A DNA stretch of 64,000 nucleotides from Nocardioides marmoriginsengisoli (GCF_003725695.1 NZ_RJSE01000005.1:285096-349095); one strand, 5' to 3'. Positions 52,302 through 60,287 are shown, counted from the stretch's first letter. Numbers and translations are program-made. Notes: a model not told the origin generated them from the letters alone.

Positions 52302-53618
52302 ATGTCTGGACGTAAACGTAAGGTCGCACTCATCAGTGCGCTGACAGCAGTGGTGGTGATCGCCGCAGCATCGTTCGCGAGTGCCGCCGTCGTCTCCAAG
52401 AAGTACCACGGCGGCACCGTCGTCGTGGCCTGCTACAAGACCGACACCGGCGCGATGCGCGTCGTACGCAACAAGAGCCAGTGCAAGTCGAACGAGACGG
52501 TGCTGCGCTGGTACCGCTACGGCAAGACCGGCGCGAAGGGCAAGGCCGGCGCGGCCGGCAAGCCGGGCGCCGCAGGTCCCGCGGGCGCGGCCGGAGCTTC
52601 GGTGCTCTCGGGCACGGCCGCACCGACGGCTGGCGACGGCAGCAACGGCGACTACTGGTTCGACTCGAGCACCGGCACGATCTACGGCCCGAAGGCCGCC
52701 GGCTCCTGGCCGGCCGGCACCAGCCTCAAGGGTCTGCAGGGCATCCAGGGGATCCCCGGCGCCCCGGGCATCGGTATCCCCGGTTCGCCGGGCATGCCCG
52801 GACTTCCCGGACTGCCCGGAGCACCCGGCACGAACGGCACGAACGGCAACAGCCTGCTCAACGGCGCCGGTGCACCTGACAGCGCCCTGGGATCCAACGG
52901 CGACTACTACCTCGACACGGCGGCCAGCGAGCTCTACGGCCCGAAGGCCGGCGGCGCGTGGCCCGGGAGCGGTGTCGTCCTGAAGGGCGCCGACGGCACG
53001 AACGGGACCGACGGCGCGCCTGGCGCCGCAGGCCCCCAGGGGCCGGTGGGCCCTCCGGGCGCGGACGGCACGGACGGGACCGACGGGGCGGACGGCGCGG
53101 ACGGGGCCGGCACGATCTTCGCGGCCAGCAGCGGCGCTGCCCCGGCCGTCGCGACCACCGTGCTCGGCGGCCTCGCCGGGACCGGTGCCGCCCTGCCGCT
53201 CTCCGGAGCCTTCGTCGAGAACGGGGTCACCCTGACCGGCGGCACGATCGACAGCACCAGCCTCGGCGTACCGCAGGTGTTCCCGCGCGACGGCACCGTG
53301 ACAGCGGTCACCGGCCGGGCGGTCCTGTCGAACGCGCTCTCCCTGATCGGCACCACGGTGACGCTGCAGGCCCAGCTCTACACGTCGAGCAGCGGCGGCA
53401 CCACGATGACCCCAGTGCCGGGTACGCAGTGCATCCTGACACCGGCCCTGACCGGCGTCCTGACCATCGGGACCGTGCTCGACTGCAGCGTGACCGGGCT
53501 CAGCATCCCGGTCACCCAGGGGACGAACGCGATGATGGTCGTGACGGCGACCGCTGCCGGCATCAGCCTGGTCAACACGGTGACGGCACGACTCGCCACC
53601 AGTGTGGCGGTCAGCTGA
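52302..53618 (+). CDS. Secreted collagen-like protein with BclA-type C-terminal domain
   Basis: A 438-residue exported protein. A signal peptide (SGRKRKVALISALTAVVVIAAASFASA) is followed by a small domain with two Cys, then Gly-X-Y stretches (about residues 75-100, 145-180 and 230-270, for example GIQGIPGAPGIGIPGSPGMP and GADGTDGTDGADGADG). A repeated spacer module occurs twice (GDYWFDSSTGTIYGPKAAG and GDYYLDTAASELYGPKAGG). The last ~165 residues form a beta-rich domain (ASSGAAPAVATTVLGGLAGTG, VFPRDGTVTAVTGRAVL) like the trimeric heads of exosporium collagen-like proteins. No sortase motif. Strong gggaggga site; a hairpin terminator follows. Confidence 0.8.
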   Translation: MSGRKRKVALISALTAVVVIAAASFASAAVVSKKYHGGTVVVACYKTDTGAMRVVRNKSQCKSNETVLRWYRYGKTGAKGKAGAAGKPGAAGPAGAAGASVLSGTAAPTAGDGSNGDYWFDSSTGTIYGPKAAGSWPAGTSLKGLQGIQGIPGAPGIGIPGSPGMPGLPGLPGAPGTNGTNGNSLLNGAGAPDSALGSNGDYYLDTAASELYGPKAGGAWPGSGVVLKGADGTNGTDGAPGAAGPQGPVGPPGADGTDGTDGADGADGAGTIFAASSGAAPAVATTVLGGLAGTGAALPLSGAFVENGVTLTGGTIDSTSLGVPQVFPRDGTVTAVTGRAVLSNALSLIGTTVTLQAQLYTSSSGGTTMTPVPGTQCILTPALTGVLTIGTVLDCSVTGLSIPVTQGTNAMMVVTATAAGISLVNTVTARLATSVAVS

Positions 53619-53648
53619 TCCGCTCGCAGGAACGCTCCCCGTGAGCGG

Positions 53649-53680
53649 GCGGGGCGGTCGCCCTCCGGCGGCCGCCCCGC
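53649..53680. terminator. Strong hairpin between convergent genes
   Basis: GCGGGGCGGTCGCC (53649-53662) pairs with GGCGGCCGCCCCGC (53667-53680) with one G-T wobble and a 4-nt loop. It lies 31 nt behind the collagen-like gene and abuts the stop of the convergent MocR gene, so it can stop transcription both ways. No T tract. Confidence 0.7.
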
Positions 53681-55033
53681 TCAGCGCGTCATCGCACCGA
53701 CCTCGATCCCGGCCGCGTGCGCCAGGATCCCGGCCAGGTCCTCCAGGTCGCTCCGGGCCTCGCCGACGCTCACCCGCAGGTGCGGTGCGCCGGGGGTCAC
53801 CGTGAACGGCGCTCCGGCGGCGACCCCGACCCCGAGCGTCGCCAGGTAGAGAGCGGCTGCGGTCTCGTCGCGCACCGGCAGCCAGAGGTTGAGGCCGTCG
53901 CCGTCGACGATGTCGATGCCGCGCTCCCGCAGGCTCGCGGTGAGCCCGGAACGGCGCCGCGCGTACTCGGCCCGCGCCGCATCCACCTCGGCCTGGCTGG
54001 CCTCGTCGGTCAGCAGGTGCAGCAGGATCTGCTGGAGCAACCGGCTGCTCCAGCCCTGCCCGAGCTGGCGGCGACCCTGGATGTCACCGAGGACCTCCTC
54101 CGGCGCCGAGAACGCGGCCAGCCGGAGGTCGGGGCCGTGCGACTTCGAGAAGCTGCGGACGTGCAGGGTCTGCTCGGGCAGCAACGACCCGAGGCTCACG
54201 TCCGGCGCCGAGGAGATCCCGCCGGCGGAGTCGTCCTCGATCACGTAGGTCCCGGTCCCCCGCAGGATCTCCGCCAGCTCCGCGGCCCGTCGCGGGGTCA
54301 GCGCGGCCCCGGTCGGGTTCTGCCCGCGGGTCTGGATGATCACTGCCCGCGCGGGGCGCTCCAGCGCCAGCCGGAGCTGGTCGGGCACGAGTCCCTCCTG
54401 GTCGAGAGCGACCCCGACGACCTCGGCTCCGGTGGCCTCGGCCTGGTCCACGACGGTCGGGAAGGTCGGATCCTCGACCAGCACCCGGTCGCCGAGCTGG
54501 AAGAGGGACCGGCCGATCTGGTCGAGGGCGTCGAGGGCGCCGTCCGCGATGGCGACCTCGGGGACGTCGTACGGCCAGGAGGCGATCAGCACTCGGGCGA
54601 GGTCGGTGAGCACCGGCTCGTCGAGGTAGTTCAGGCTCGACCCCGCCACACGCAGGTCCCGTACGGCGCGGCTGACGTCCGGCAGCAGCTCCGGGTCCGG
54701 CAGGCCGCCGGAGAGGTCGAGGGTGAGCTCGTGGGCGCGCGGGATCGCCCGCCGGTAGCGGATCGCCCCACTGGCCGCCGGCTCGGCCACGAAGGTGCCC
54801 CGGCGCCCCTCGGTGCGGATCGTCCCGGACCGGATCAGCAGGTTCCAGGACGCGGTGATGGTGGTGGTCGAGACGCCGAGCTCGTGGGCCAGGTAGCGGA
54901 TGGTGGGCAGCTTCGTGCCGATCGGGAGCTCGCCCGCACCCACCGCGCGGCTGACCGCGCGCGCCAGTCCGCGGGCGGTCGGGTCCTCGATCCTCGACTC
55001 GATCACCGAGGCGAGCTCGCGCGGAGTCAGCAT
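53681..55033 (-). CDS. MocR-type regulator: GntR DNA-binding domain fused to aminotransferase fold
   Basis: A 450-residue PLP-dependent regulator. Residues ~15-80 are a GntR winged helix (GTKLPTIRYLAHELGVSTTTITASWNLL); from ~95 on, a fold-type I aminotransferase domain (VLVEDPTFPTVVDQAE, QTRGQNPTGAALTPRRAAEL, YVIEDDSAGG) with the PLP-binding Lys in SFSKSHGPDLR near residue 294. Such proteins sense an amine or amino acid through PLP chemistry. It is divergent (71 nt) from the dehydrogenase-aminotransferase pair, which it most likely controls. Confidence 0.85.
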   Translation of the reverse strand: MLTPRELASVIESRIEDPTARGLARAVSRAVGAGELPIGTKLPTIRYLAHELGVSTTTITASWNLLIRSGTIRTEGRRGTFVAEPAASGAIRYRRAIPRAHELTLDLSGGLPDPELLPDVSRAVRDLRVAGSSLNYLDEPVLTDLARVLIASWPYDVPEVAIADGALDALDQIGRSLFQLGDRVLVEDPTFPTVVDQAEATGAEVVGVALDQEGLVPDQLRLALERPARAVIIQTRGQNPTGAALTPRRAAELAEILRGTGTYVIEDDSAGGISSAPDVSLGSLLPEQTLHVRSFSKSHGPDLRLAAFSAPEEVLGDIQGRRQLGQGWSSRLLQQILLHLLTDEASQAEVDAARAEYARRRSGLTASLRERGIDIVDGDGLNLWLPVRDETAAALYLATLGVGVAAGAPFTVTPGAPHLRVSVGEARSDLEDLAGILAHAAGIEVGAMTR

Positions 55034-55068
55034 CGTCGGTCCACCTTTTGTTCCGGCTCAAAGAAGCA

Positions 55069-55097
55069 TTGTCATGCCCTAGGTTGGCACATAAGTT
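55069..55097 (+). promoter_or_regulatory. Probable promoter of the dehydrogenase/aminotransferase operon (leaderless)
   Basis: TTGTCA (55069-55074), 17 nt, then TAAGTT (55092-55097) fits a sigma-70-type actinobacterial promoter. Transcription would start at about 55104-55105, on the ATG, and no Shine-Dalgarno is present. It lies in the 71-nt gap shared with the MocR regulator gene. Confidence 0.6.
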
Positions 55098-55104
55098 CGG
55101 ACCT

Positions 55105-56592
55105 ATGAAGACCATCGGACACTGGGTCGACGGCGCTGAGGTTTCCAGCACGTCCGGCCGCACCGCACCCGTGTACAACCCGGCCACCGGCGAGCAGACC
55201 GGCGAGGTCGTCCTCGCGGATCTCCAGGAGGCCGCGCAGGCGATCGCATCGGCGAAGCAGGCGGCGGCCGGCTGGCGCACCGCCTCGCTCTCCCGACGGG
55301 CGGAGGTGCTGTTCAGCTTCCGCCAGCTGCTCCACGACCACGCCGACGAGCTCGCGGCCATCGTGACCGCGGAGCACGGCAAGGTCCTCGCCGACGCCGG
55401 CGGCGAGCTGGCGCGCGGGCTGGAGAACGTCGAGTTCGCCACCGGGGTGTCGCACCTCCTCAAGGGCGGCTTCTCCGAGCAGGCCGCGACCGACGTCGAC
55501 GTCTACTCGATCCGGCAGCCGCTCGGCGTCGTCGCCGGCATCACCCCGTTCAACTTCCCGGTGATGGTGCCCTTGTGGATGTGCGCGAACGCGATCGCCG
55601 CCGGCAACGCCTTCATCCTCAAGCCCAGCGAGAAGGACCCGTCGGCGTCGTTGCTGCTGGCGAAGCTCTGGCAGCAGGCCGGCCTCCCCGACGGCGTCTT
55701 CACCGTGCTCCAGGGCGACAAGGTCGCCGTCGACGCGATCCTGGAGAGCCCCGACATCGCCGCAGTCAGCTTCGTCGGCTCGACCCCGATCGCGAAGTAC
55801 ATCTACGAGACCGGCACCCGCAACGGCAAGCGCGTCCAGGCGCTCGGCGGCGCGAAGAACCACATGGTCGTCCTCCCGGACGCCGACATCGAGATGGCTG
55901 CCGACGCCGCTGTCTCCGCCGCGTACGGCGCGGCCGGCGAGCGCTGCATGGCGATCTCCGTCGTCCTGGCGGTCGGCGACGCGGGCGACCGGCTCACCGA
56001 CGCGATCGCCAAGCGGCTGCCGGCACTGGTGATCGGCGACGGCGCCACTCCGGGGACCGACATGGGTCCGCTGATCTCGGCGGAGCACCGCGACAAGGTG
56101 GCCGGCTACATCGGGCAGGGCGCTGACGCCGGGGCGACCGTGGTCACCGACGGGCGCAGCGCCGTCGTACCGGAGAACGGGTTCTTCCTCGGGACGACGC
56201 TGCTCGACCACGTCACCCCGGAGATGACCGTCTACCAGGAGGAGATCTTCGGGCCGGTGCTCTGCGTCGTCCGGGCGGAGACCTACGAGGAGGCGGTGGC
56301 GCTGATCAACGCGAACCAGTACGCCAACGGGACCGCGATCTACACCCGGGACGGCGGTGCCGCCCGGCGCTTCCAGTACGACGTCGAGGTCGGCATGGTC
56401 GGCATCAACGTGCCGATCCCGGTCCCCGTTTCGTACTACTCGTTCGGCGGCTGGAAGGCCTCGCTGTTCGGCGACACGCACATGTACGGGCCGGAGGGTC
56501 TCGCGTTCTACACCCGCGGCAAGGTCGTCACCTCGCGCTGGCCGGACCCCGCGACGTCCGAGGTCGACCTCGGCTTCCCGCGGACCCGGTGA
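55105..56592 (+). CDS. mmsA: CoA-acylating methylmalonate-semialdehyde dehydrogenase
   Basis: A 495-residue ALDH-superfamily enzyme of the MmsA type, which oxidises methylmalonate or malonate semialdehyde to propionyl- or acetyl-CoA. Signatures: PFNFPVMVPLWMCANAIAAG, ILKPSEKDPSAS, FVGSTPIAKYIYETG, GGAKNHMVVLPDAD and the catalytic Cys near residue 281 in AAGERCMAIS. ATG 55105; the open frame upstream has no plausible start. With the following class III aminotransferase it would degrade beta-alanine, a beta-amino acid or a related omega-amino compound. Confidence 0.9.
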   Translation: MKTIGHWVDGAEVSSTSGRTAPVYNPATGEQTGEVVLADLQEAAQAIASAKQAAAGWRTASLSRRAEVLFSFRQLLHDHADELAAIVTAEHGKVLADAGGELARGLENVEFATGVSHLLKGGFSEQAATDVDVYSIRQPLGVVAGITPFNFPVMVPLWMCANAIAAGNAFILKPSEKDPSASLLLAKLWQQAGLPDGVFTVLQGDKVAVDAILESPDIAAVSFVGSTPIAKYIYETGTRNGKRVQALGGAKNHMVVLPDADIEMAADAAVSAAYGAAGERCMAISVVLAVGDAGDRLTDAIAKRLPALVIGDGATPGTDMGPLISAEHRDKVAGYIGQGADAGATVVTDGRSAVVPENGFFLGTTLLDHVTPEMTVYQEEIFGPVLCVVRAETYEEAVALINANQYANGTAIYTRDGGAARRFQYDVEVGMVGINVPIPVPVSYYSFGGWKASLFGDTHMYGPEGLAFYTRGKVVTSRWPDPATSEVDLGFPRTR

Positions 56593-56596
56593 CGTG

Positions 56597-57958
56597 ATGA
56601 CGGAGGTGATCGGCGCGGCAGCCGAGGCGGAGATCCGCGCCGACGACCGCGCGTACGTGCTGCACTCCTGGTCGGCCCAGGCGGCGATCGACCCGCTGCC
56701 GATCGCCGGCGCGGAGGGCTCGTACTTCTGGGACTACACCGGGAAGCGCTACCTGGACTTCTCCTCGCAGCTGGTGAACATGAACATCGGCTACCAGCAC
56801 CCGCGGCTGGTCGAGGCGATCAAGGAGCAGGCCGAGCGGCTCTGCATGATCTCGCCGGCGTTCGCCAACGACGTCCGCGGGAAGGCGGCCCGGCTGATCG
56901 TCGAGCGGGCGACGCCGAACATGGACAAGGTCTTCTTCACCAACGGCGGTGCCGAGGCCAACGAGAACGCCGTCCGGATGGCCCGGCTGCACACCGGCCG
57001 GCACAAGGTGCTGGCGGCGTACCGGAGCTACCACGGTGCCACCGCGGGGGCGATCGCCCTGACCGGCGACCCGCGGCGCTGGGCGTCGGAGCCCGGTACG
57101 CCGGGGATCGTGCGCTACTGGGGCCCGTACCTCTACCGGTCCGCGTTCCACGCGACCACCGAGGCCGAGGAGTCCGAGCGCGCGGTCCAGCACCTCCGTG
57201 ACCTGATCGAGGTCGAGGGGGCCCAGACGATCGCGGCGATCGTGCTGGAGACGGTGGTCGGCACCAACGGCATCCTGGTCCCGCCGGCCGGCTACCTGGC
57301 CGGCGTACGGGAGCTCTGCGACCAGCACGGGATCGTGATGATCGCCGACGAGGTGATGTCCGGCTTCGGGCGCTGCGGCGAGTGGTTCGCGATCCAGCAC
57401 TGGGGTGTCGAGCCCGACCTGATCACGTTCGCCAAGGGCGTGAACTCCGGCTACGTGCCCCTCGGCGGCGTGGTGATGAGCCAGGCGATCGCGGCGACGT
57501 TCAACGAGCGGGCCTACCCCGGCGGGCTGACCTACTCGGGTCACCCGCTCGCCTGCGCGTCCGCGGTCGCGTCCATCGAAATCTTCGAGGACGAGGGCAT
57601 CCTCGAGCACGCCCGGATGCTGGGGACCGACGTGATCGGCCCCGGCCTGCGCGAGCTGGCCGAACGACACCCGAGCGTCGGCGAGGTCCGCGGTCTCGGG
57701 GTCTTCTGGGCGCTGGAGCTGGTCACGGATCGTCAGAGCCGCACTCCCCTGGTCCCGTTCAATGCCGCCGGTGACGCAGCCGCCCCGATGAACGCGTTCG
57801 CGGCTGCCTGCAAGGACCGCGGGCTGTGGCCGTTCACGCACTTCAACCGGACGCACGTCGTGCCGCCGTGCACGACGACCGCGGACGAGGCGCGGGCCGG
57901 GCTGGCGATCCTGGACGAGGCGCTGACGGTGGCGGACGGGTACTACGTCGGCGCATAA
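56597..57958 (+). CDS. Class III (omega) aminotransferase
   Basis: A 453-residue PLP aminotransferase (aspartate aminotransferase superfamily, class III). PLP contacts: FFTNGGAEANENAVRMAR, YRSYHGATAGAI, the pyridine-N Asp near 250 in MIADEVMSGFGR, and the Schiff-base Lys near 279 in ITFAKGVNSGYVPLGGV. ATG 56597 preferred over a GTG one codon upstream. It lies 4 nt after mmsA; the pair suggests transamination of an omega- or beta-amino acid to a semialdehyde that MmsA then oxidises. Beta-alanine:pyruvate is the most likely reaction but is inferred. Confidence 0.88.
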   Translation: MTEVIGAAAEAEIRADDRAYVLHSWSAQAAIDPLPIAGAEGSYFWDYTGKRYLDFSSQLVNMNIGYQHPRLVEAIKEQAERLCMISPAFANDVRGKAARLIVERATPNMDKVFFTNGGAEANENAVRMARLHTGRHKVLAAYRSYHGATAGAIALTGDPRRWASEPGTPGIVRYWGPYLYRSAFHATTEAEESERAVQHLRDLIEVEGAQTIAAIVLETVVGTNGILVPPAGYLAGVRELCDQHGIVMIADEVMSGFGRCGEWFAIQHWGVEPDLITFAKGVNSGYVPLGGVVMSQAIAATFNERAYPGGLTYSGHPLACASAVASIEIFEDEGILEHARMLGTDVIGPGLRELAERHPSVGEVRGLGVFWALELVTDRQSRTPLVPFNAAGDAAAPMNAFAAACKDRGLWPFTHFNRTHVVPPCTTTADEARAGLAILDEALTVADGYYVGA

Positions 57959-58072
57959 CCAGCCCGGTGTTCGCGGGTTCTCCGGGCCCTGTGGATAACT
58001 TTCTCGCGCTCCCTCCCCGGGCCACTAGGGTCGGTCGACTCTCCAACCGGAGACGACCGAATGGAGGCCCCT

Positions 58073-58609
58073 GTGTCCGATCACCAACCTCCCCACGCCA
58101 CCGGACAGATCAGCCCTGACGGGCAGTTCCAGTGGAACGGCACGGCGTGGGTTCCCAACCCCCACCTGCCGCAGCCGAAGAAGAAGCACACCGTCAGGAA
58201 CGTCCTCCTGATCATGATCGTCGTCTTCGTCGCAGGAATCGCCGGTTGCCTGGCCCTGATCGGCGGCGCCGCGAACGAGATCGACAAGGCCATCAAGGAG
58301 GACGACGCTCGGGCCGCCCAGGACGTCACCCTGGGCGCTTGCCCCGTCAAGGCCGAGTTCGGATCCCACGCCGCAAGGCTGACGATCACGAACAGCAACA
58401 AGGCGGCTCAGACCTACACCGGAACGGTCTACCTCAACAAGGGCGGCGAACAGGTCGGATCCGGAGTGATCCTCGAAGACGTCCAGGGCGGTGCGACCGT
58501 GAAGGTCACGGTGAACCTGTACAGCGCCGGATCGGTTGAGCTGACGACGGATCAGGTGAAGGGCGCGACCTGCACCCTCAGGAAGGTCGGCGCCTTCGAG
58601 ACCGAGTGA
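58073..58609 (+). CDS. Membrane-anchored FxLYD-like protein
   Basis: A 178-residue protein from GTG 58073, chosen because ggagg lies 5 nt upstream; an in-frame ATG at 58061 overlaps that site. A short N-terminal stretch like a DUF2510/SHOCT-type motif (TGQISPDGQFQWNGTAWVPNP) precedes a basic PKKKHTV and one membrane span (NVLLIMIVVFVAGIAGCLALIGG). The extracytoplasmic part (VKAEFGSHAARLTITNSNKAAQTYTGTVYL, VEDVQGGATVKVTVNLYS-like) resembles the FxLYD beta-sandwich. Function unknown. Confidence 0.7.
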   Translation: MSDHQPPHATGQISPDGQFQWNGTAWVPNPHLPQPKKKHTVRNVLLIMIVVFVAGIAGCLALIGGAANEIDKAIKEDDARAAQDVTLGACPVKAEFGSHAARLTITNSNKAAQTYTGTVYLNKGGEQVGSGVILEDVQGGATVKVTVNLYSAGSVELTTDQVKGATCTLRKVGAFETE

Positions 58610-58628
58610 GCTGGGCCCCGGTGTTTCC

Positions 58629-58660
58629 CGAGGACTCGCCGGGCGACCGGCGAGGCCTCG
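58629..58660. terminator. Hairpin between convergent genes
   Basis: CGAGG-ACT-CGCCGG and CCGGCG-AGG-CCTCG form an 11-bp stem with a 3-nt internal loop around GCGA. It lies between the stops at 58609 (plus) and 58673 (minus), so it can act on both. Confidence 0.55.
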
Positions 58661-58672
58661 GTACGGCTCGCG

Positions 58673-59329
58673 TCAGCTCATGGATGTCGAGCCGGTGAGT
58701 GTGTACGTCGGGTCGGGAAGGATCTCGATGACGGCCTTGCCCGACAGCTCGATCGGCGTGGTCAGATCAGCACCGCCGTTGGCGAGGCACGAGTAGCGGA
58801 CCGACAGGTTCACGCTTTCGTTGCCGGAGTAGCGCCACTCCTTCACCGGATCGGGTACGCCGGACACGTTGCTGAACGAGAAGCCGGGTCCAGAAACAGA
58901 GAAGAGGTTCGTGCATTGGGCCGCTCCCGTCAGGCTGAAGTCCAGAACGTCCAGCACGCGGAAGTACGAGTTGACCGGCAGCTTCTCAACACTTTTCTGC
59001 GTGGCGCTCTCGACCCCTACCCCGGGCGCGAGCGCGAAGTCCCACGTGACGATGTCTCCCCGGGTCTCGCCCCCGGCCTCGCCCTTCAGTCCCTGGGGTC
59101 CGCGTGCACCGGTGCTGCCCTTCAGGCCCGCTCGTGCGCCAGCCGTGAGCCTGTCCGCTGTGAGCGTGCCCTGAGCGACATCGACGTTCTTGATCGTGCC
59201 GTTCTTGATCTGTTTGGAAGTGATCAAGGTTCCGGCGACAGCGCCGGTTGCACCAAAGGCGATGGCGACGATCGTGCACGCGATGACCGCGGGCGCGTGC
59301 CGGCGAGCGAGCTTCATGGGAGAGGACAT
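58673..59329 (-). CDS. Secreted protein with short collagen-like stretch
   Basis: A 218-residue exported protein: MSSPMKLARRHAPAVIACTIVAIAFGATGAVAG is a signal peptide or anchor, followed by LITSKQIKNGTIKNVDVAQG, a motif common in actinobacterial cell-surface proteins, and a short Gly-X-Y segment (GLKGSTGARGPQGLKGEAGG). The last ~130 residues look beta-rich with two cysteines (AAQCTNLF, YSCLANGG). No family assigned beyond this. A second, larger collagen-like gene lies at 52302. Confidence 0.7.
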   Translation of the reverse strand: MSSPMKLARRHAPAVIACTIVAIAFGATGAVAGTLITSKQIKNGTIKNVDVAQGTLTADRLTAGARAGLKGSTGARGPQGLKGEAGGETRGDIVTWDFALAPGVGVESATQKSVEKLPVNSYFRVLDVLDFSLTGAAQCTNLFSVSGPGFSFSNVSGVPDPVKEWRYSGNESVNLSVRYSCLANGGADLTTPIELSGKAVIEILPDPTYTLTGSTSMS

Positions 59330-59429
59330 GCGCGAAGCGTAGGGGGCCGCGCGCTCGCTAGAAGCGTTTCGGAGAAGTAGGTATGACGCACAGGTCCTCG
59401 GGCGACTCTTGGTCGTTCTCCATCACGCC

Positions 59430-59560
59430 ATGTCCGCCAGAAGACCCCGACTGCGACACCGAGACCAAGCCGCCAGCCTCGTATTTCGCCAGCCAGGCAG
59501 GCAGGCACAGTCTTGCGCGAAACCCCGAACCGGGCCGCGACATCCACGACCGGCCAAGTG
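59430..59560 (-). pseudogene. Frameshifted transposase N-terminal fragment (IS481-like)
   Basis: Two adjacent reading frames together read like the helix-turn-helix start of an IS481-type transposase: WPVVDVAARFGVSRKTV (to about 59506) and then, one frame over from about 59501, PAWLAKYEAGGL. The frame break falls in the middle of the motif and the catalytic core is missing. It lies right beside the tRNA fragment at the edge of the accessory region. Family assignment is by motif appearance only. Confidence 0.4.
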
Positions 59561-59579
59561 TCTGCCGAACACAGGAAAC

Positions 59580-59619
59580 TGGTAGGGCGAGTGGGGGTCG
59601 AACCCACGACCCAAGGATT
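59580..59619 (-). other. tRNA 3'-end fragment (probable attachment site)
   Basis: The minus strand reads AATCCTTGGGTCGTGGG then TTCGACCCCCACTCGCCCTACCA: the 3' side of an anticodon arm, the variable loop, a complete T-arm and the 3' acceptor strand with CCA. No 5' half (D-arm, anticodon) is present upstream. It fits the displaced 3' end left when an element integrates into a tRNA gene. The parent tRNA is not in the window; the sequence would suit a tRNA-Lys but this is unsure. Confidence 0.65.
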
Positions 59620-59895
59620 CCGCTCTGCTCCCCCGACAGCACCCCTTCTTGCGCTCAGGAGCGCGAATCTTTCTCGGTCGGATGCTCTGTCATCGAACGT
59701 ATTTGATGAGTAAACGATGAGTGAAGATGGGGAAGGTTGGCCACACTCGGGCGATCCTCCCCATCCTCCCCGGAACTCAAATCAGAGCCCAATGCACAGA
59801 AAATTTTCTGACACCTTGATACGGCTTGACGCTTCCGAGTAGGCGAATCGTTAGTGTGCCCATCGATCCCGAGAGGGCTACCCGCGGTTCCGGTC
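59620..59895. other. Intergenic region without a recognised gene
   Basis: No convincing coding frame. The composition becomes A+T-richer than the rest of the window (for example aaaattttctgac near 59800). A plus-strand TTGACG (59826-59831) and TAGTGT (59852-59857) lie 20 nt apart, a slightly long spacing for a promoter; no gene follows on that strand until 60406. Confidence 0.4.
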
Positions 59896-60174
59896 TCAGC
59901 AACGATCCTCTAGGAAGTCCTTCACCACGTCATAGTCAAAGTTCTTGCTGAAATTCGACGCTGTTCCAATCGGGTCGGCTTCGAAGTCCAAGCATGCACC
60001 CCGGCGTCCATCGACAGAAATCTTGTCCCATGCGCGTCCGAGCGCGGCTCGTTGATCCCCCTTGTCGAGTCGGGCCGGATCATCCGAACTGGTGGATTCC
60101 GAGCAGGCTGCAAAGGTGGGGATCAAGATCATTGCCGCCGCGACCGCGACGAGTCGGCTCCGGTAGGTGCTCAC
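59896..60174 (-). CDS. Small putative lipoprotein
   Basis: A 92-residue precursor from GTG 60174: STYRSRLVAVAAAMILIPTFAACSES, with the lipobox FAAC at about residues 20-23, then an acidic mature domain (DPARLDKGDQRAALGRAW, FSKNFDYDVVKDFLEDRC) ending in Cys. No family recognised. Its GTG overlaps the stop of the preceding 38-residue membrane-peptide gene (GTGA), so the two form a bicistronic unit. Confidence 0.6.
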   Translation of the reverse strand: MSTYRSRLVAVAAAMILIPTFAACSESTSSDDPARLDKGDQRAALGRAWDKISVDGRRGACLDFEADPIGTASNFSKNFDYDVVKDFLEDRC

Positions 60175-60287
60175 CCGAACAACACCGAGATCAACGCGAT
60201 GATCAGAAGCCCGATGATCAGCAGTACCGGGATGATCAGCGTGAGGGCGCATCCACCCTTGATGAGGTCGTTTCCTGACGTGCTCAT
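60171..60287 (-). CDS. 38-residue membrane peptide
   Basis: ATG 60287 opens a short frame: MSTSGNDLIKGGCAL followed by one long hydrophobic span (TLIIPVLLIIGLLIIALISV) and a TGA at 60171. The codons of the span are varied (ATC, CTG, TTG, GTA), and it overlaps the lipoprotein start by 4 nt, which supports real translation. It may be a small membrane partner of the lipoprotein. Confidence 0.5.
   Translation of the reverse strand: MSTSGNDLIKGGCALTLIIPVLLIIGLLIIALISVLFG

Noticed and set aside
52500-53120. Tandem DNA repeats in the collagen-like gene treated as a non-coding satellite
   Set aside because: The repetition is at the level of Gly-X-Y codons within one intact frame with signal peptide and C-terminal domain.
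57962-57987. GCCCGG/CCGGGC hairpin behind the aminotransferase as a terminator
   Set aside because: Only 6 bp with a 14-nt loop and no T tract; such pairs arise often by chance in this composition.
59383-59713. Plus-strand reading frames over the tRNA fragment
   Set aside because: They read through the tRNA remnant and have no ribosome site or recognisable motif.
59826-59857. Plus-strand promoter TTGACG ... TAGTGT driving a small RNA
   Set aside because: Spacing of 20 nt is long and no terminator or conserved structure is visible downstream; kept only as a remark.
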